NCBI GenBank assembly: GCA_013995675.1
Contig: VWRR01000007.1
Span: 558,001 to 622,000 of the forward strand
Length of the DNA: 64,000 nt
From: Cyanidiococcus yangmingshanensis
Taxonomy: Eukaryota; Rhodophyta; Bangiophyceae; Cyanidiales; Cyanidiaceae
Direction: 5' to 3'
The notes below the pieces were generated by a model, which had not been told where the DNA came from, ran no database searches, and was given only the letters and a program-made list of their open reading frames with translations. Each line of letters opens with the position of its first letter. The first letter of the stretch is position 1. A program made the position numbers and the translations under genes. Below are positions 1 through 11,300 of the stretch, piece by piece.

Positions 1-1
1 T

Positions 2-1102
2 GGGGTTGGTGCAGGCCGTCAGGCGTCCTTTGCCCGCTTGTTAGGGGACCGAGGAACGCTTCTCGTTGGTGGAGTAACGCCCATTCATGAGCGAATGAAG
101 TCAGCTCCCGCTTGTCGCGTCTCAGTGGTATCTGCGCGTTCCGGCTCCCAGCACACCTGTCGCTTCGTGCACGAGACCTGGGAGTCCGATCACCACGACA
201 AACCGTTGACAAGTTTTGTGTGGTTTTTTGTGGTGAGCCCTGCAGTTCCTGAACACGCAACCGATGTGCGTGTGCAGTTTATCCAGGGAGAGCGAGTGGA
301 GGTCTTGCCGGTGACGTTGCCCGCGTTGCCGGAGCCACAACGCTTTCTCAGCGTCTGTGTTCCGGTTCTTCAGAATAACGCAGACCCTGATCGAGTCGCT
401 GAATGGCTTGTCCGAATGCGTCAACGTCATGGTGTCACATTTGTGCGTATGTACTTGGAGGCTAACTGGCGCCCATCTCTGGTGGCGAGGCTTCTCGAAC
501 ATGCTCGGAAGCAGCGCCTGCCCCGCCTCGAACTGCTGGCCATGCCCAACGCGCTGCCGATGCATTACTTTGGACAGTATCTCGCTATTTATGATTGTTG
601 GTTACGGGAAGCGACGGTGTCGTCTTGGACGCTTTTCATGGACCTCGACGAGGAGGTTCGTGTCCTCCAACCGCGACCGATGGCGTTGCGTGTCTGGTTG
701 CAACACAACCAGCGCCACATTGAAGCAACCACCATCGCTGGCTTTACGCTGGGTTCATGGCTGTATCTCAAAAAGGGTATCGGGCTAGAGCCCGAGATGG
801 CGCAGCTCAGGCCAGTGTGTTTGCCTCCGCGTCGTGGTTGGGAACCGCTCAATCAGGTCGATGCGGGAGGCACGCTCTCAAGCAAACCTCTTCAGGAGCG
901 TTGTCTTGGGCCACCTGGTAGGAGAAAACTCCTTCTGCAAACAGATAAGATGCTTCAAATTCAAATTCACAAGGCATATGCGTTGAGCGGGTATCGCATC
1001 GTGGATTTGAACACCTCCGAGGCTCATATCATGCATTATCGAGGCTATGTACGAGCCCAGTCGGCTCGGTCGCCCTTGTCACTGCGTTCGAGTGACCAAT
1101 GA
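2..1102 (+). CDS. GT92-like (DUF23) glycosyltransferase, 5' end cut off by window
   Basis: The frame is open from the first bases of the window with no ATG before residue-rich conserved sequence, so the true start lies to the left and this is a partial gene. The visible part carries the GT92 layout: a region on non-reducing neighbours (QNNADPDRVAEWL), a stretch GQYLAIYDCWLREA, then FMDLDEE with the metal-binding D-x-D at about nt 641-649, and near the C-terminus H-K-A-Y and MHYRGY, matching the closing HYR of the family. Members transfer galactose or related sugars to glycans, usually in the Golgi lumen. No membrane anchor is visible, which fits loss of the N-terminus. The neighbour is a deglycosylating ENGase on the opposite strand, tail to tail (114 bp apart). 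Family call is fairly good; the acceptor cannot be told. Confidence 0.6.
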   Translation, partial: GVGAGRQASFARLLGDRGTLLVGGVTPIHERMKSAPACRVSVVSARSGSQHTCRFVHETWESDHHDKPLTSFVWFFVVSPAVPEHATDVRVQFIQGERVEVLPVTLPALPEPQRFLSVCVPVLQNNADPDRVAEWLVRMRQRHGVTFVRMYLEANWRPSLVARLLEHARKQRLPRLELLAMPNALPMHYFGQYLAIYDCWLREATVSSWTLFMDLDEEVRVLQPRPMALRVWLQHNQRHIEATTIAGFTLGSWLYLKKGIGLEPEMAQLRPVCLPPRRGWEPLNQVDAGGTLSSKPLQERCLGPPGRRKLLLQTDKMLQIQIHKAYALSGYRIVDLNTSEAHIMHYRGYVRAQSARSPLSLRSSDQ

Positions 1103-1216
1103 CGACATACTATTGTCTGAACGGTGTATGTAGCGGGCGTTCAACCGACCAATCGCTCCGTGGATCGATCCCTAGAGAGAGATTTCTATCGTAGACCGCA
1201 GAGCTTCCATTCCGAA

Positions 1217-3133
1217 TCATGCCGCTCCCTTGTGCATAGGCAATGTCGCAGCGCGAATGGCACCGTCGGAATCGTGGCTGGCTCGTTCGCAGTCTCCGGC
1301 CGAGATACGGTCCAGCGTCAGTCGCAGCAAATCAACCTTGCTCTGTTGGTTGGCAAGCGCAACGGTGAGACCTGTGGCGTCCAAGCGTCTTGGTGAGCTG
1401 TATGCCAACGCAGTGAGATCACCCACGACAAGCAGAATTTCGCGGGCCTGCTCATCCGCCGCAACTCCTTCAATACAGTATATTCGTTCTTCGATGTTAT
1501 CATCGTTCAGGGAAGCGTGGGGTCGCTGCTCGAAAGTACTTGTCATCGGCTCCTGGAAGTACAGCGCACAGAACTCAGGTGCCGATGCTGGCTCCTCTCC
1601 CAATACAAGCGGGACCCGTAAAGGCGCCGAGGGAGCCGTGCCTCCACTACAGGCCATGATGACAAAACGATTGTAGTCAGTGACTAGGCCGAGGCCCCAT
1701 CGTTGTCTCTCGCGAGCGGTCTCCACTCGAATGTGGTAGCTTATACGTAGCGGAAGCTTCAACTGCACTCGCAGGAAACGCAGTGCAACGACAGCCTCGA
1801 GCCGTCCTCTGCCGAGCACTCCAGGGAATTCGATGCGATACCAACCTGTCGGTGTCCCAGAGTCTGACTCCAACCAGTACATCAAGACGCGCTCCGTATC
1901 ACAGAGCGCATTCTGTGATGCAATCCATTCCCGAAGGAAACTCGGTTGCAATTGCGTCTGTCGAAGGTCAAAGGCACCATAACGACTCCAACCGGGCCAG
2001 AATGTCGTATCGACAGGCAACAACGAGTCCGTGACCAGAACCCGAGGTGGACAAAGGTGGCGAAAGCGCTTCCATGCCCAGATGATTTCGTCCCAGTTTT
2101 CGTAGTGCTTCTCCAAATGGCGTTGATACAACCAAAATAACTGGGCGCTACGTTCGTTTCGCGTGTCTGCGTCAGGTAGACGTTGTGCTGCGACTTGCAT
2201 CGTCCAAGCTGGGGCAAAGAAGGCGACGCTAGCACCCGTAGACCAGGCCAAGTCGAATGCCTTGAAGGTACGGTGACCACCACCGCCAGGCATTCTTCCG
2301 CGTCCATAAATATCAATACCAACATAAATATCCGCTGCGGATCGATTCATAATCGATGCTTTTCGCACAGACTCTTGCAGTGCTTCGACAGAGCCCCAAC
2401 TATAGTCCAGGTAGAGACCTGATGCGGCTCGAAAGAAGGCCGCATTCTGCTCATTCAACATGGACTGGTGCGCGAGTCGGCCTTGCGAGGTAAGTGCATC
2501 GTACCAGATAACCGTAGCGTGAGCTCCGACTCGTTTCTGTATTTGCTCTCGCAGACTGGAGACGAGCGCTAGAACCAGCTGCACAGCTGGAGGTGTCGTT
2601 GCATTCCTAGAGGCAGAATCGACTTCTAGGTCCACTTCGAAGTTTAGCAGCCAGCCATCAAAGTTGAAACGTTCCGCCAAACAAGCCAAGCGGTAAGCAA
2701 GAAAGAAAACCGAGCGCAGGTTCAGCACCTGTTGGAGCGTTGCTCGTCCAGTGGCGTGTTCGAGGACGCAACTCCCTAGACAACGGACGCCGTGGCGGTG
2801 CGCTGCCTCAATCCACGCAGTTGGCGGGACAGAGACGCAGTGATGGGTGAAGTACACAAAGTCATCAATAAACGACCACTCTCGAAACCGATAAGCAAGC
2901 TCTGACTCAGCTGCGTTCCTCGTGCCAACGCACTCGGCTGCGCTGTACGGCAGTGGCACGTCGTGGCAGAGTAGGACGCGCTGTCGCTGCGGAGAACTTT
3001 GGTCCGGGAACGGCACCCTAGAACGCCGGTCCGTCGGAACGAGACACGTAGCTTCATCCCAGTGAAGGAGTTCTCGAAGTGAGTCAAAGTACCAGGGCGC
3101 TTGGGCTCGTTCGCGAACGATCGGTTCGTCCAT
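1217..3133 (-). CDS. ENGASE: Cytosolic endo-beta-N-acetylglucosaminidase (ENGase, GH85)
   Basis: About 638 residues. ENGase cuts the chitobiose core of N-glycans and clears free oligosaccharides and misfolded glycoproteins in the cytosol. The (beta/alpha)8 GH85 domain is seen as YFTHHCVSVPP, then FDGWLLNFEVDLE at about residues 158-170. The N-x-E pair there (about N164, E166) corresponds to the known substrate-assisted catalytic pair. VIWYDALTSQGRLAHQ and LYLDYSWG follow in the expected order. A C-terminal half of about 250 residues resembles the beta-sandwich domains of the family. No signal peptide, as expected for the cytosolic enzyme. The start is the first ATG, at 3131-3133; the frame stays open upstream to 3358 but has no ATG there, so an upstream exon is possible though unsupported. 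Confidence 0.85.
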   Translation of the reverse strand: MDEPIVRERAQAPWYFDSLRELLHWDEATCLVPTDRRSRVPFPDQSSPQRQRVLLCHDVPLPYSAAECVGTRNAAESELAYRFREWSFIDDFVYFTHHCVSVPPTAWIEAAHRHGVRCLGSCVLEHATGRATLQQVLNLRSVFFLAYRLACLAERFNFDGWLLNFEVDLEVDSASRNATTPPAVQLVLALVSSLREQIQKRVGAHATVIWYDALTSQGRLAHQSMLNEQNAAFFRAASGLYLDYSWGSVEALQESVRKASIMNRSAADIYVGIDIYGRGRMPGGGGHRTFKAFDLAWSTGASVAFFAPAWTMQVAAQRLPDADTRNERSAQLFWLYQRHLEKHYENWDEIIWAWKRFRHLCPPRVLVTDSLLPVDTTFWPGWSRYGAFDLRQTQLQPSFLREWIASQNALCDTERVLMYWLESDSGTPTGWYRIEFPGVLGRGRLEAVVALRFLRVQLKLPLRISYHIRVETARERQRWGLGLVTDYNRFVIMACSGGTAPSAPLRVPLVLGEEPASAPEFCALYFQEPMTSTFEQRPHASLNDDNIEERIYCIEGVAADEQAREILLVVGDLTALAYSSPRRLDATGLTVALANQQSKVDLLRLTLDRISAGDCERASHDSDGAIRAATLPMHKGAA

Positions 3134-3773
3134 ACCATGAGGGCGTAAAGACGAACGGTTTCCAGTGGTCAAGGGCAGGGCGCGTCCTCGGAAACCAGGT
3201 CTGCCCTGAACGGAAACGTTTATGATCGAGGCACTCCTCGACGACTCGTTATGGTGAAGCGTATAGGATGCACGAATTGAGAAAATGTATGAAGAGCTTT
3301 CGTTTGAGTATGTGTCATGATGGCTCCGTATACTTCCCTCAGTCGAGTCGAGTGTTTACCTGGAACGGAGTACCGGCTCGGCAGCGGGCCACGGACGGAC
3401 GTATCCGCAAGTCTGAACTCGATGGATACATGCTGATTCGTTGAGTTTCTCGGAAAACGATTCATTGAAGAACGTGAGACCAGAGGTAGGGTCCGTCGAC
3501 ATCGCACGAATCATCACTCGCTTGGACTCTGAATCGACCTTCGAACGGCAGTGACCAGTCCTGAACACGTCCACATATTTGAAAGAAAGCGCCGCAGCTC
3601 CCGAGTGTCTCATGGATGCCCAGTGTTTCGTCAGCTTACCTTGCGAGACGGGGCGCGGAATCGTGCCGGGACCGCCCGCAACTGCTCATCCTTCGATCAG
3701 GGACTCGCAGAAAGTACCAACCAAGGTCGGAGCATGTCTTTTGAACGATGTCAACTCGCGAACGCGCCTCACG
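3134..3773. other. Intergenic, ENGase promoter side / DHFR-TS 3' side
   Basis: 640 bases between two minus-strand genes. A minus-strand ORF from about 3613 (85 codons) ends in a GTAA that could be a 5' splice site, but I find no branch-point motif, so I do not call an exon. Nothing else recognised. Confidence 0.4.
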
Positions 3774-5373
<1,600 letters not shown>

Positions 5374-5999
5374 GACGTTGAAACGAACCGAAGGTGTTCC
5401 CCAATGGATAAACCTGTTTGGCGTCGCGTCGAAATGCGCGCGAAAAAACGCTACGCTGGAAGGCGCCGGTGCGGGCCCGACGTCTTCCGGGCACGACTTG
5501 GCGGTTGTCCACGATGCATTCAGTTGGTTACCGCAAACCTAGATATCGAGAGAGCATGCTCGAGTCATATCTCTATATCAAGGATGCATTCGAGCCTAAT
5601 CATGGAGAACCGGGAAGGGCAAGGTTCTCTGGTTGGATAGGCAGCCGATGCATGGTTGTCGAAGCTGTGCATCGATCGAGCTGTTCAGCGCGTTGGGACA
5701 CTGGATCTGAACTTGCTCATACCAGTTTATGGCTTCGCAAGGTAGATTCTTTTGGTGCTTTTCTGTGTCGGCTGCATTGGTGATGGCGTTTATGGCCGTT
5801 GCGCACGATCACCTGTTTCGATTCAGGCGAGGCTTGAAGTTTTCAAACCCACAAGTAAGATAGGCATTCGGACTGAACGTCTCCATTCCATGGCGAGTAT
5901 CTCGATTTGTTGGCGTTCTGGTCGAAGCATCCCTAGTTACATAAGTATCTGCATGGAAGACGATTCAAGGCATCTATTTCGAACGCACTCAGTCTCCAT
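5374..5999. other. Intergenic, divergent promoters of DHFR-TS and the STN-like kinase
   Basis: 626 bases between divergently transcribed genes. No coding stretch or repeat that I can support. It should hold both core promoters. Confidence 0.4.
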
Positions 6000-7343
6000 A
6001 TGGATGGAATATCTCTACTTTTGGGGGTCTCCTCATCACGTCCAGCGAGTCGCCTCGCTGAGGCACACCCTTTCCATCGCAGGAGATGCGCTCGTGGTTC
6101 GTTCGATCTCGCCGAACGGTTTGTCCGACGCAACCGCTCGCTGAGGTCACATTTACGGGTGTTCAATCGTCATCAAACTCGAATGGTCTTTGTGCACTGT
6201 GGCAATCTATGGCGGAGACGAATACGTCCTTGCCGTGGAGTTGGTGTACGTGTCCCTCTACGCAGTCAAGCAAGTGGTCTTCGCGACTATTCGCTGGTGC
6301 CACCGCCTCGATACACGGTTTCGCCTTTAGACTTTGTCGTTCATCGATCGCGTGTCATTGGTTTTGGCTCTTTTGGGACGGTTTATGAAGCAAACAAGGC
6401 AGTAGCGCCCGAGGAAGGGCTTCTCGTTGCTGCAAAAACCGTGCCCAAGGAGCGACTTTCGGGTATGCAGTTACACGACGCGCTCTACTATTTTGCGATT
6501 GAACGGTACGCGAATGATCAAGTACGTGCAGCGATCGAGTCCGGGGACGCAAAGAGCCTCGCTCGACATGTGGCACGTTATTTGGGGTATGGTGAGCACG
6601 CCGGTCAAGAGTGGTTGTTCTTTGAGCGAGTTCCAGGGGCGACGCTCGAGCACTACTTTGATAGTGGCAGCGATGACGCCGCGTTCGCACTCGCTTTGGG
6701 TCAAGCGCTGGGACTCGTGGAGCTGGATGTTCGCGACGGAGTCGTAGACTTGCTTCGCCGCTTGTTTCTACGAATCGCCTATGATACGCTACAGACGCTG
6801 GTCTCGTTTGCTCAACTCGGTATGGTGCATCGCGATATGAAGCCGCTCAACTGGATCGTTGACGACCGAGCTCATACGCTTCGAATTCTTGACCTCGGCT
6901 CATCGGCCTTTCTAAGCACTCCTCGGTACGGGGCCGTGATCGGTTACAACGCGCGGTGGGGTCCCGCTGACACCGACTACGTGGCACCGGAGAGCTTTAT
7001 TGACCCGCGGTTTCCATACCAGTTCGATGTGTACTCATGTGCGATGAGCTTGTTGCGCCTTGCGATTCCGGGACTTCGTAATCCCGCTCAGTTTCGTACC
7101 TTTGTAGAAGAGTTTCGCAACATGCATCGATCTGATTTGGCGCTCTACGCCTCACGGGCGTTTGCTGGTAATGCTGCTTTCATTCCGGATCATTTGGTTA
7201 CCGGCCTCATTGTATTAAAGGGTGAAGACGGGCGTCTCTTTGAACTCGTTCGCGGCATGCTGAGAGAGTCTCCACAGGATCGGCTCTCACCGGAAGAGGC
7301 GCTCGTCGAGTTGGATAAGATCAAGGCCCGCACCCCTGCCTAG
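6000..7343 (+). CDS. Ser/Thr protein kinase, plastid STN7/STN8-like
   Basis: 447 residues from the first ATG. Residues 1-105 are rich in Arg, Ser and hydrophobics and poor in acids, like a plastid-targeting leader. The kinase domain has a glycine loop GFGSFGTVYE (121-130), VAAK Lys (about 146), catalytic HRDMKPLN (277-284), DLG in place of DFG (298-300) and VAPE (328-331). Several stretches follow STN7/STN8 rather than generic kinases: IERYANDQVRAA against VESWMNERVRRAC of STN7 as remembered, the DLG itself, the long insert before PAPE-type sequence ending DPRF, and FDVYSCAMSLLRLAIPGLR. STN kinases phosphorylate light-harvesting antenna and PSII core proteins in thylakoids. STN assignment is from recalled family sequence, so kinase is certain and subfamily is likely. 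No STN7-type transmembrane helix is obvious, which leans towards STN8-like topology. Confidence 0.7.
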   Translation: MDGISLLLGVSSSRPASRLAEAHPFHRRRCARGSFDLAERFVRRNRSLRSHLRVFNRHQTRMVFVHCGNLWRRRIRPCRGVGVRVPLRSQASGLRDYSLVPPPRYTVSPLDFVVHRSRVIGFGSFGTVYEANKAVAPEEGLLVAAKTVPKERLSGMQLHDALYYFAIERYANDQVRAAIESGDAKSLARHVARYLGYGEHAGQEWLFFERVPGATLEHYFDSGSDDAAFALALGQALGLVELDVRDGVVDLLRRLFLRIAYDTLQTLVSFAQLGMVHRDMKPLNWIVDDRAHTLRILDLGSSAFLSTPRYGAVIGYNARWGPADTDYVAPESFIDPRFPYQFDVYSCAMSLLRLAIPGLRNPAQFRTFVEEFRNMHRSDLALYASRAFAGNAAFIPDHLVTGLIVLKGEDGRLFELVRGMLRESPQDRLSPEEALVELDKIKARTPA

Positions 7344-7584
7344 ATCGTGGACAGGGCCTGTTTCGGCTCGGCGCTGTACGAGAGCACTTTATGCTACAGA
7401 TGGCAGCAGGAGGGAACCATACGGATAAGAAGGGATGACCCAATCGAACTGGACTGCACTTGGGTGATCTCTGCATAGCGATTTAGATGAGCCTGGCTAG
7501 TTTCGTTCCGGATTTTGGCGTTCAGGTCGTTGCGGACGCGCCTTGGGTGCCAGTTTTTCATTGGTATCTTGCCGCGAGCGCTTG

Positions 7585-7652
7585 CTTCTCGAAACAGTCC
7601 ATAAAAAGGACGCGCCTGCTTCTCGAAACAGTCCATAAAAAGGACGCGCCTG
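7585..7652. repeat. Perfect 34-bp tandem duplication (two copies)
   Basis: Copy 1 is 7585-7618 and copy 2 is 7619-7652, identical base for base, with a further 6-base partial match after it. The unit contains AGTCCATAAA. It lies in non-coding DNA, so it looks like a recent slippage or unequal-exchange event, or an assembly artefact. Confidence 0.95.
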
Positions 7653-7723
7653 CTTTTTAGAGGGGATGAATCGCTCTCTGAATGTGATGGGCGAGCGTTC
7701 AACTCGGTCGACAGATAGACAGG

Positions 7724-7739
7724 AGAGAGAGAGAGAGAG
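7724..7739. repeat. (AG)8 microsatellite
   Basis: Eight uninterrupted AG units about 70 bases after the 34-bp duplication. Confidence 0.95.
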
Positions 7740-7958
7740 CAGGTCATGGCGTTCTGAACATGCTCCATCAGATCCAGAATATTGTGAACGCTTCCAGCGA
7801 ATCTCCAAGCGACCAGTCCGATGCTTGTTTCATACGAACGGTTCAGAACAATGAATCCTGCATGCGTTATGAAAGTTGCTGACCCGCGAGCACTTGTCTC
7901 CGAACGAGGTTTCATGGTGGTCATTTCGGCGAAACATGTACGCTGGCCTATACGGGAC

Positions 7959-8294
7959 CTATGCTGGTACTCTTGATGTGATCATCACTTGGACGGAAAT
8001 TTGGAGTCTTAAGAAAAATTCACAGTTCAAAATGTCTCTTGCAAGTGGTATCCATTGCTCCTGGATGATCGGTAACGTGTCTGGCAATCGCGACAAACAC
8101 AAGGCCCCGTGCTGTCTCTCTCGGTCAACCGCTCTCGGCAGTGTATAGCGAGCGTGAAACGATACCCAGTTCTCTGTCCCGAACAATGAGGGTTTGTGAA
8201 ATGACTCGGTTTCGTCCACGAACAGCCATTTGAAAGGGTCGTTCATCGATTCATCAGTTTGGGCCGCGATGATGTCCTTGCTACAAAACTTCAT
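7959..8294 (-). CDS. Unrecognised 111-residue ORF just downstream of Mot1
   Basis: Starts with ATG (8292-8294) and has a balanced composition (for example NDPFKWLFVDETESFHK). It is in the same frame as Mot1 and only 33 bases beyond its TGA, with no stop between. That spacing is too short for an independent eukaryotic gene, while the Mot1 protein already ends where the family ends. It could be chance, 3' UTR, or a read-through extension. No family recognised. Confidence 0.2.
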   Translation of the reverse strand: MKFCSKDIIAAQTDESMNDPFKWLFVDETESFHKPSLFGTENWVSFHARYTLPRAVDRERQHGALCLSRLPDTLPIIQEQWIPLARDILNCEFFLRLQISVQVMITSRVPA

Positions 8295-8327
8295 GATGGT
8301 TTGAAGCCGCCCACCTACCGGAACGTG

Positions 8328-11300
8328 TCAAGTCGCTGGGGATTTCGCTCCGACGTCGCTCTCCTGGGCCAGCAGCCCCTGCACAAACTCCTTGGTGTGT
8401 TGGAATTCCTCACCATACGTCTCTAGATCATTCTCAAATACCTTCGATAGCGACGATGGGCCGGAAAGGCGTAAAGTTGATGATGTCTGATGAGTTGCAT
8501 TCGTACCAGAGTCGGTTTCGGTCGAGGCGACTGGTCGGAACAGGTCCATAATATGCTCTGTGTTCATGAACTGGAGGGATGCGTTCTCCTGATTCACCAC
8601 CATGTTGGCAAGATGCATCTTGAAGCGCTGAATACTCATGATTTTCTCCTCGATGGTGCCTCGAGTGATCATTCGGTAGACGGTGACGACCCGCGTCTGT
8701 CCGATTCGATGTGCTCTGTCCATCGCCTGCAGGTCCACGGTCGGGTTATAATCACATTCTACGAAAATGACCGTGTCGGCACCGGTGAGATTCAGGCCCA
8801 GGCCACCTATATGCGTCGTCAACAACAGACAATGAATTGTTGGGTCGCGGTTGAATCGATGCACAATATCTTGTCGCAGCCGAGGCTCGACGCTCCCGTC
8901 CAGACGCAGATAGGTTACTTGGGGCAGGTATCGTTGAAAAACGTCTTGTTCAATGGTATCGAGCGTCTCCTTCAACTGCGCAAAGATGAGGGCCCGATGT
9001 TTGGTCTCATTCGTTAAGCTCGCAAGCACTGCATCGGCGCCTGCATCCATCGAGGCTGCAGATTCGTCCAAACTGCACCCGTCTTGGGCGATACCGCACT
9101 CGAGCAGGAGGTCTCGAAGCGCAGCCATCTTGGGGGCAATCTGTAAATCATGCCAGTCGAGTCGAGCTTGACGAAGCAATCGCTCCACATCTCGCCGACT
9201 CTCCATCGACAGTTCAGGCAGAACGAGGCGGGGATGCGTACAAAGACGACGAAGAAAGATGAGTGCATAAAAGACATTGCTCTGTGCGGTTCTGTGCAGC
9301 GAGCTGTCCACCTGATTGGCGGATCCCGTGGTTGTCAGCCACTCGAGTCGAGCCGACTGTACAAACGAGTCATACAAGTAGCGCTGCACGTCACTCAGTT
9401 CACAGGTTCGGTCCTGAATGACTTTGGGCGGCAATTCTTTCATCACGTCCTCCTTCATGCGACGGAGAATAAAGGGTAGCACCTGTCGATGGAGGACAGC
9501 GAGAGCCCGTTCGCCTGCTTCCCGAACCGCATCACTGCATTTGGGGTTCCGCGCGGCCTGGATCGGCTTTGCATACTGGGCCGCGAACGCCTGTTCGGTT
9601 CCCAGATAGCCGGGCATAAGAAAGTCAAACAGCGACCATAACTCTGTGACCGAGTTTTGGATGGGGGTCCCGGTCAGGAGAAGACGATGTCGAGCCTGAA
9701 TCTGACGCACCGCCTGTGATATCTTTGAACGAGCATTCTTGATCATATGGCCTTCATCGAGGACCACATACGAGAAACAGATCGTGGAGAGAAATTCAAT
9801 ATCGCTGCGAGCAATCTCGTAGCTGGTAATCAGGATGGCTGATTTGGCGACCTCCAGGTCTTGATATCGCTTTGCCAACTCCTGTCGTTGACTCGGTGAC
9901 CCAGCGTACACCAAGACCGGAGTGAGGTGATTGGGGAAGAAGCGCATAACCTCATCATGCCAGTGATGCATCACGCTCGCTGGACAGATAACCAGACTCG
10001 GTAGAGGATTCCTCGGCCCGCTGGGGTGCGATCCCTCATCCTCATGGATCAGGGCAGGACGAGCACGAGGCGTTATCGATGTTGCACTCGGCAGATCATG
10101 GCGGTCCGCAGCAAGCATACAGAGCGTCATGAGGGTCTTGCCGAGCCCCATATCGTCACAAAGCGCGCCGTGTAAACCGTAGCGATGGAGAAAGACGAGC
10201 CAGTCGAGGCCCTCCTGTTGATAGCCACGCAACTGGACGCCGTCGCCTATCGGGATTGTCATTACAAATCGCTCCATGGGCTTTTGACCAAGTAGCTGCG
10301 CGATGAATGCCCGCGCTACCTCCAACTGCTGTCTCAGATGAGGTACGTGCAAATCTTGTTCAGGCGAGCATCCTTCGAGCGGCAATAAGCGAACGAGCGC
10401 CCCAAACTCGGTGGCTGCAACACTCCGAATGCGCTCGTTATGGTCCACTAAACGCGCAAGTAGCGGCACTATCAGAAAGGGTGCATAGGGAACGATGCGC
10501 TTCGCCGAGTCCCTGAATAATATCGGCCAGCAACACGAGCGCTTGGTATCGCTGTGCATCGGCATCGTTTTCAGCTCTAGCGAGTCTCCGTGATGCCGTC
10601 GACGAAACCTCTTCGCCGGGTTCCAGCAAAGGCAGTAGGTACTGGACCACCGCTTCCATCGCCGGTTGCGTAAACAAGCGGCAGAGGGGCACAATCGCCC
10701 GAGCGCGGCTCTGAATGAGCGCTGGAAACAAGGATAGCACTCGTGGGACAAGCGCTGGATCCAGTGCATCTGCGATGGCACAGAGCACGATATCTCGCCG
10801 CTGCTCTTGTTTGGCCTTTTGTTCGGCCAGTTCGATGGACGCTGTGCTCATGGCTTCGGTGTCTGCGTCGAAGAAAATCTCACGCTCCAGCTGCGGCAGG
10901 TCCTGAAACAGCGCTGCTGCGTAGACTCGGGCGAGTTCAGCGAGGGCCTGCGAACATGCAGCAGTCACGAGATTCTTCACAATCTGTTCGCGAGCCTTGC
11001 TCGTTGGTGCCAAACGAGTGGTCAAGCGTGCGAGATCATGTGCAGCAACTGCTTGCGCTGATTCGGGAACAGACCAGGTGCTGTTGTCGCCCGGAAAGTA
11101 AACACCTATACCAGTCGGGAGCTGTTGGAGCAGCATACTGAAGAGGATTCGAATCCACGGAGTTATGCGGGCTGGCATTTCTTTCAGGTGCCGAACAAGT
11201 GCACCGACTGCGGCAGCTGCAACCAAAAGTCGCAAGGAATTCTCGACTTTCATACATTCAGTGATTGCGGTGCGAATGTTCAGCCTCATGGCGGTAACAC

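Larger units (their letters stand above)
7344..8327. other. Intergenic, convergent 3' ends, with repeats
   Basis: 984 bases between the kinase (+) and Mot1 (-). Contains a perfect 34-bp tandem duplication, an (AG)8 tract and a 111-codon minus-strand ORF (listed separately). Confidence 0.5.
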
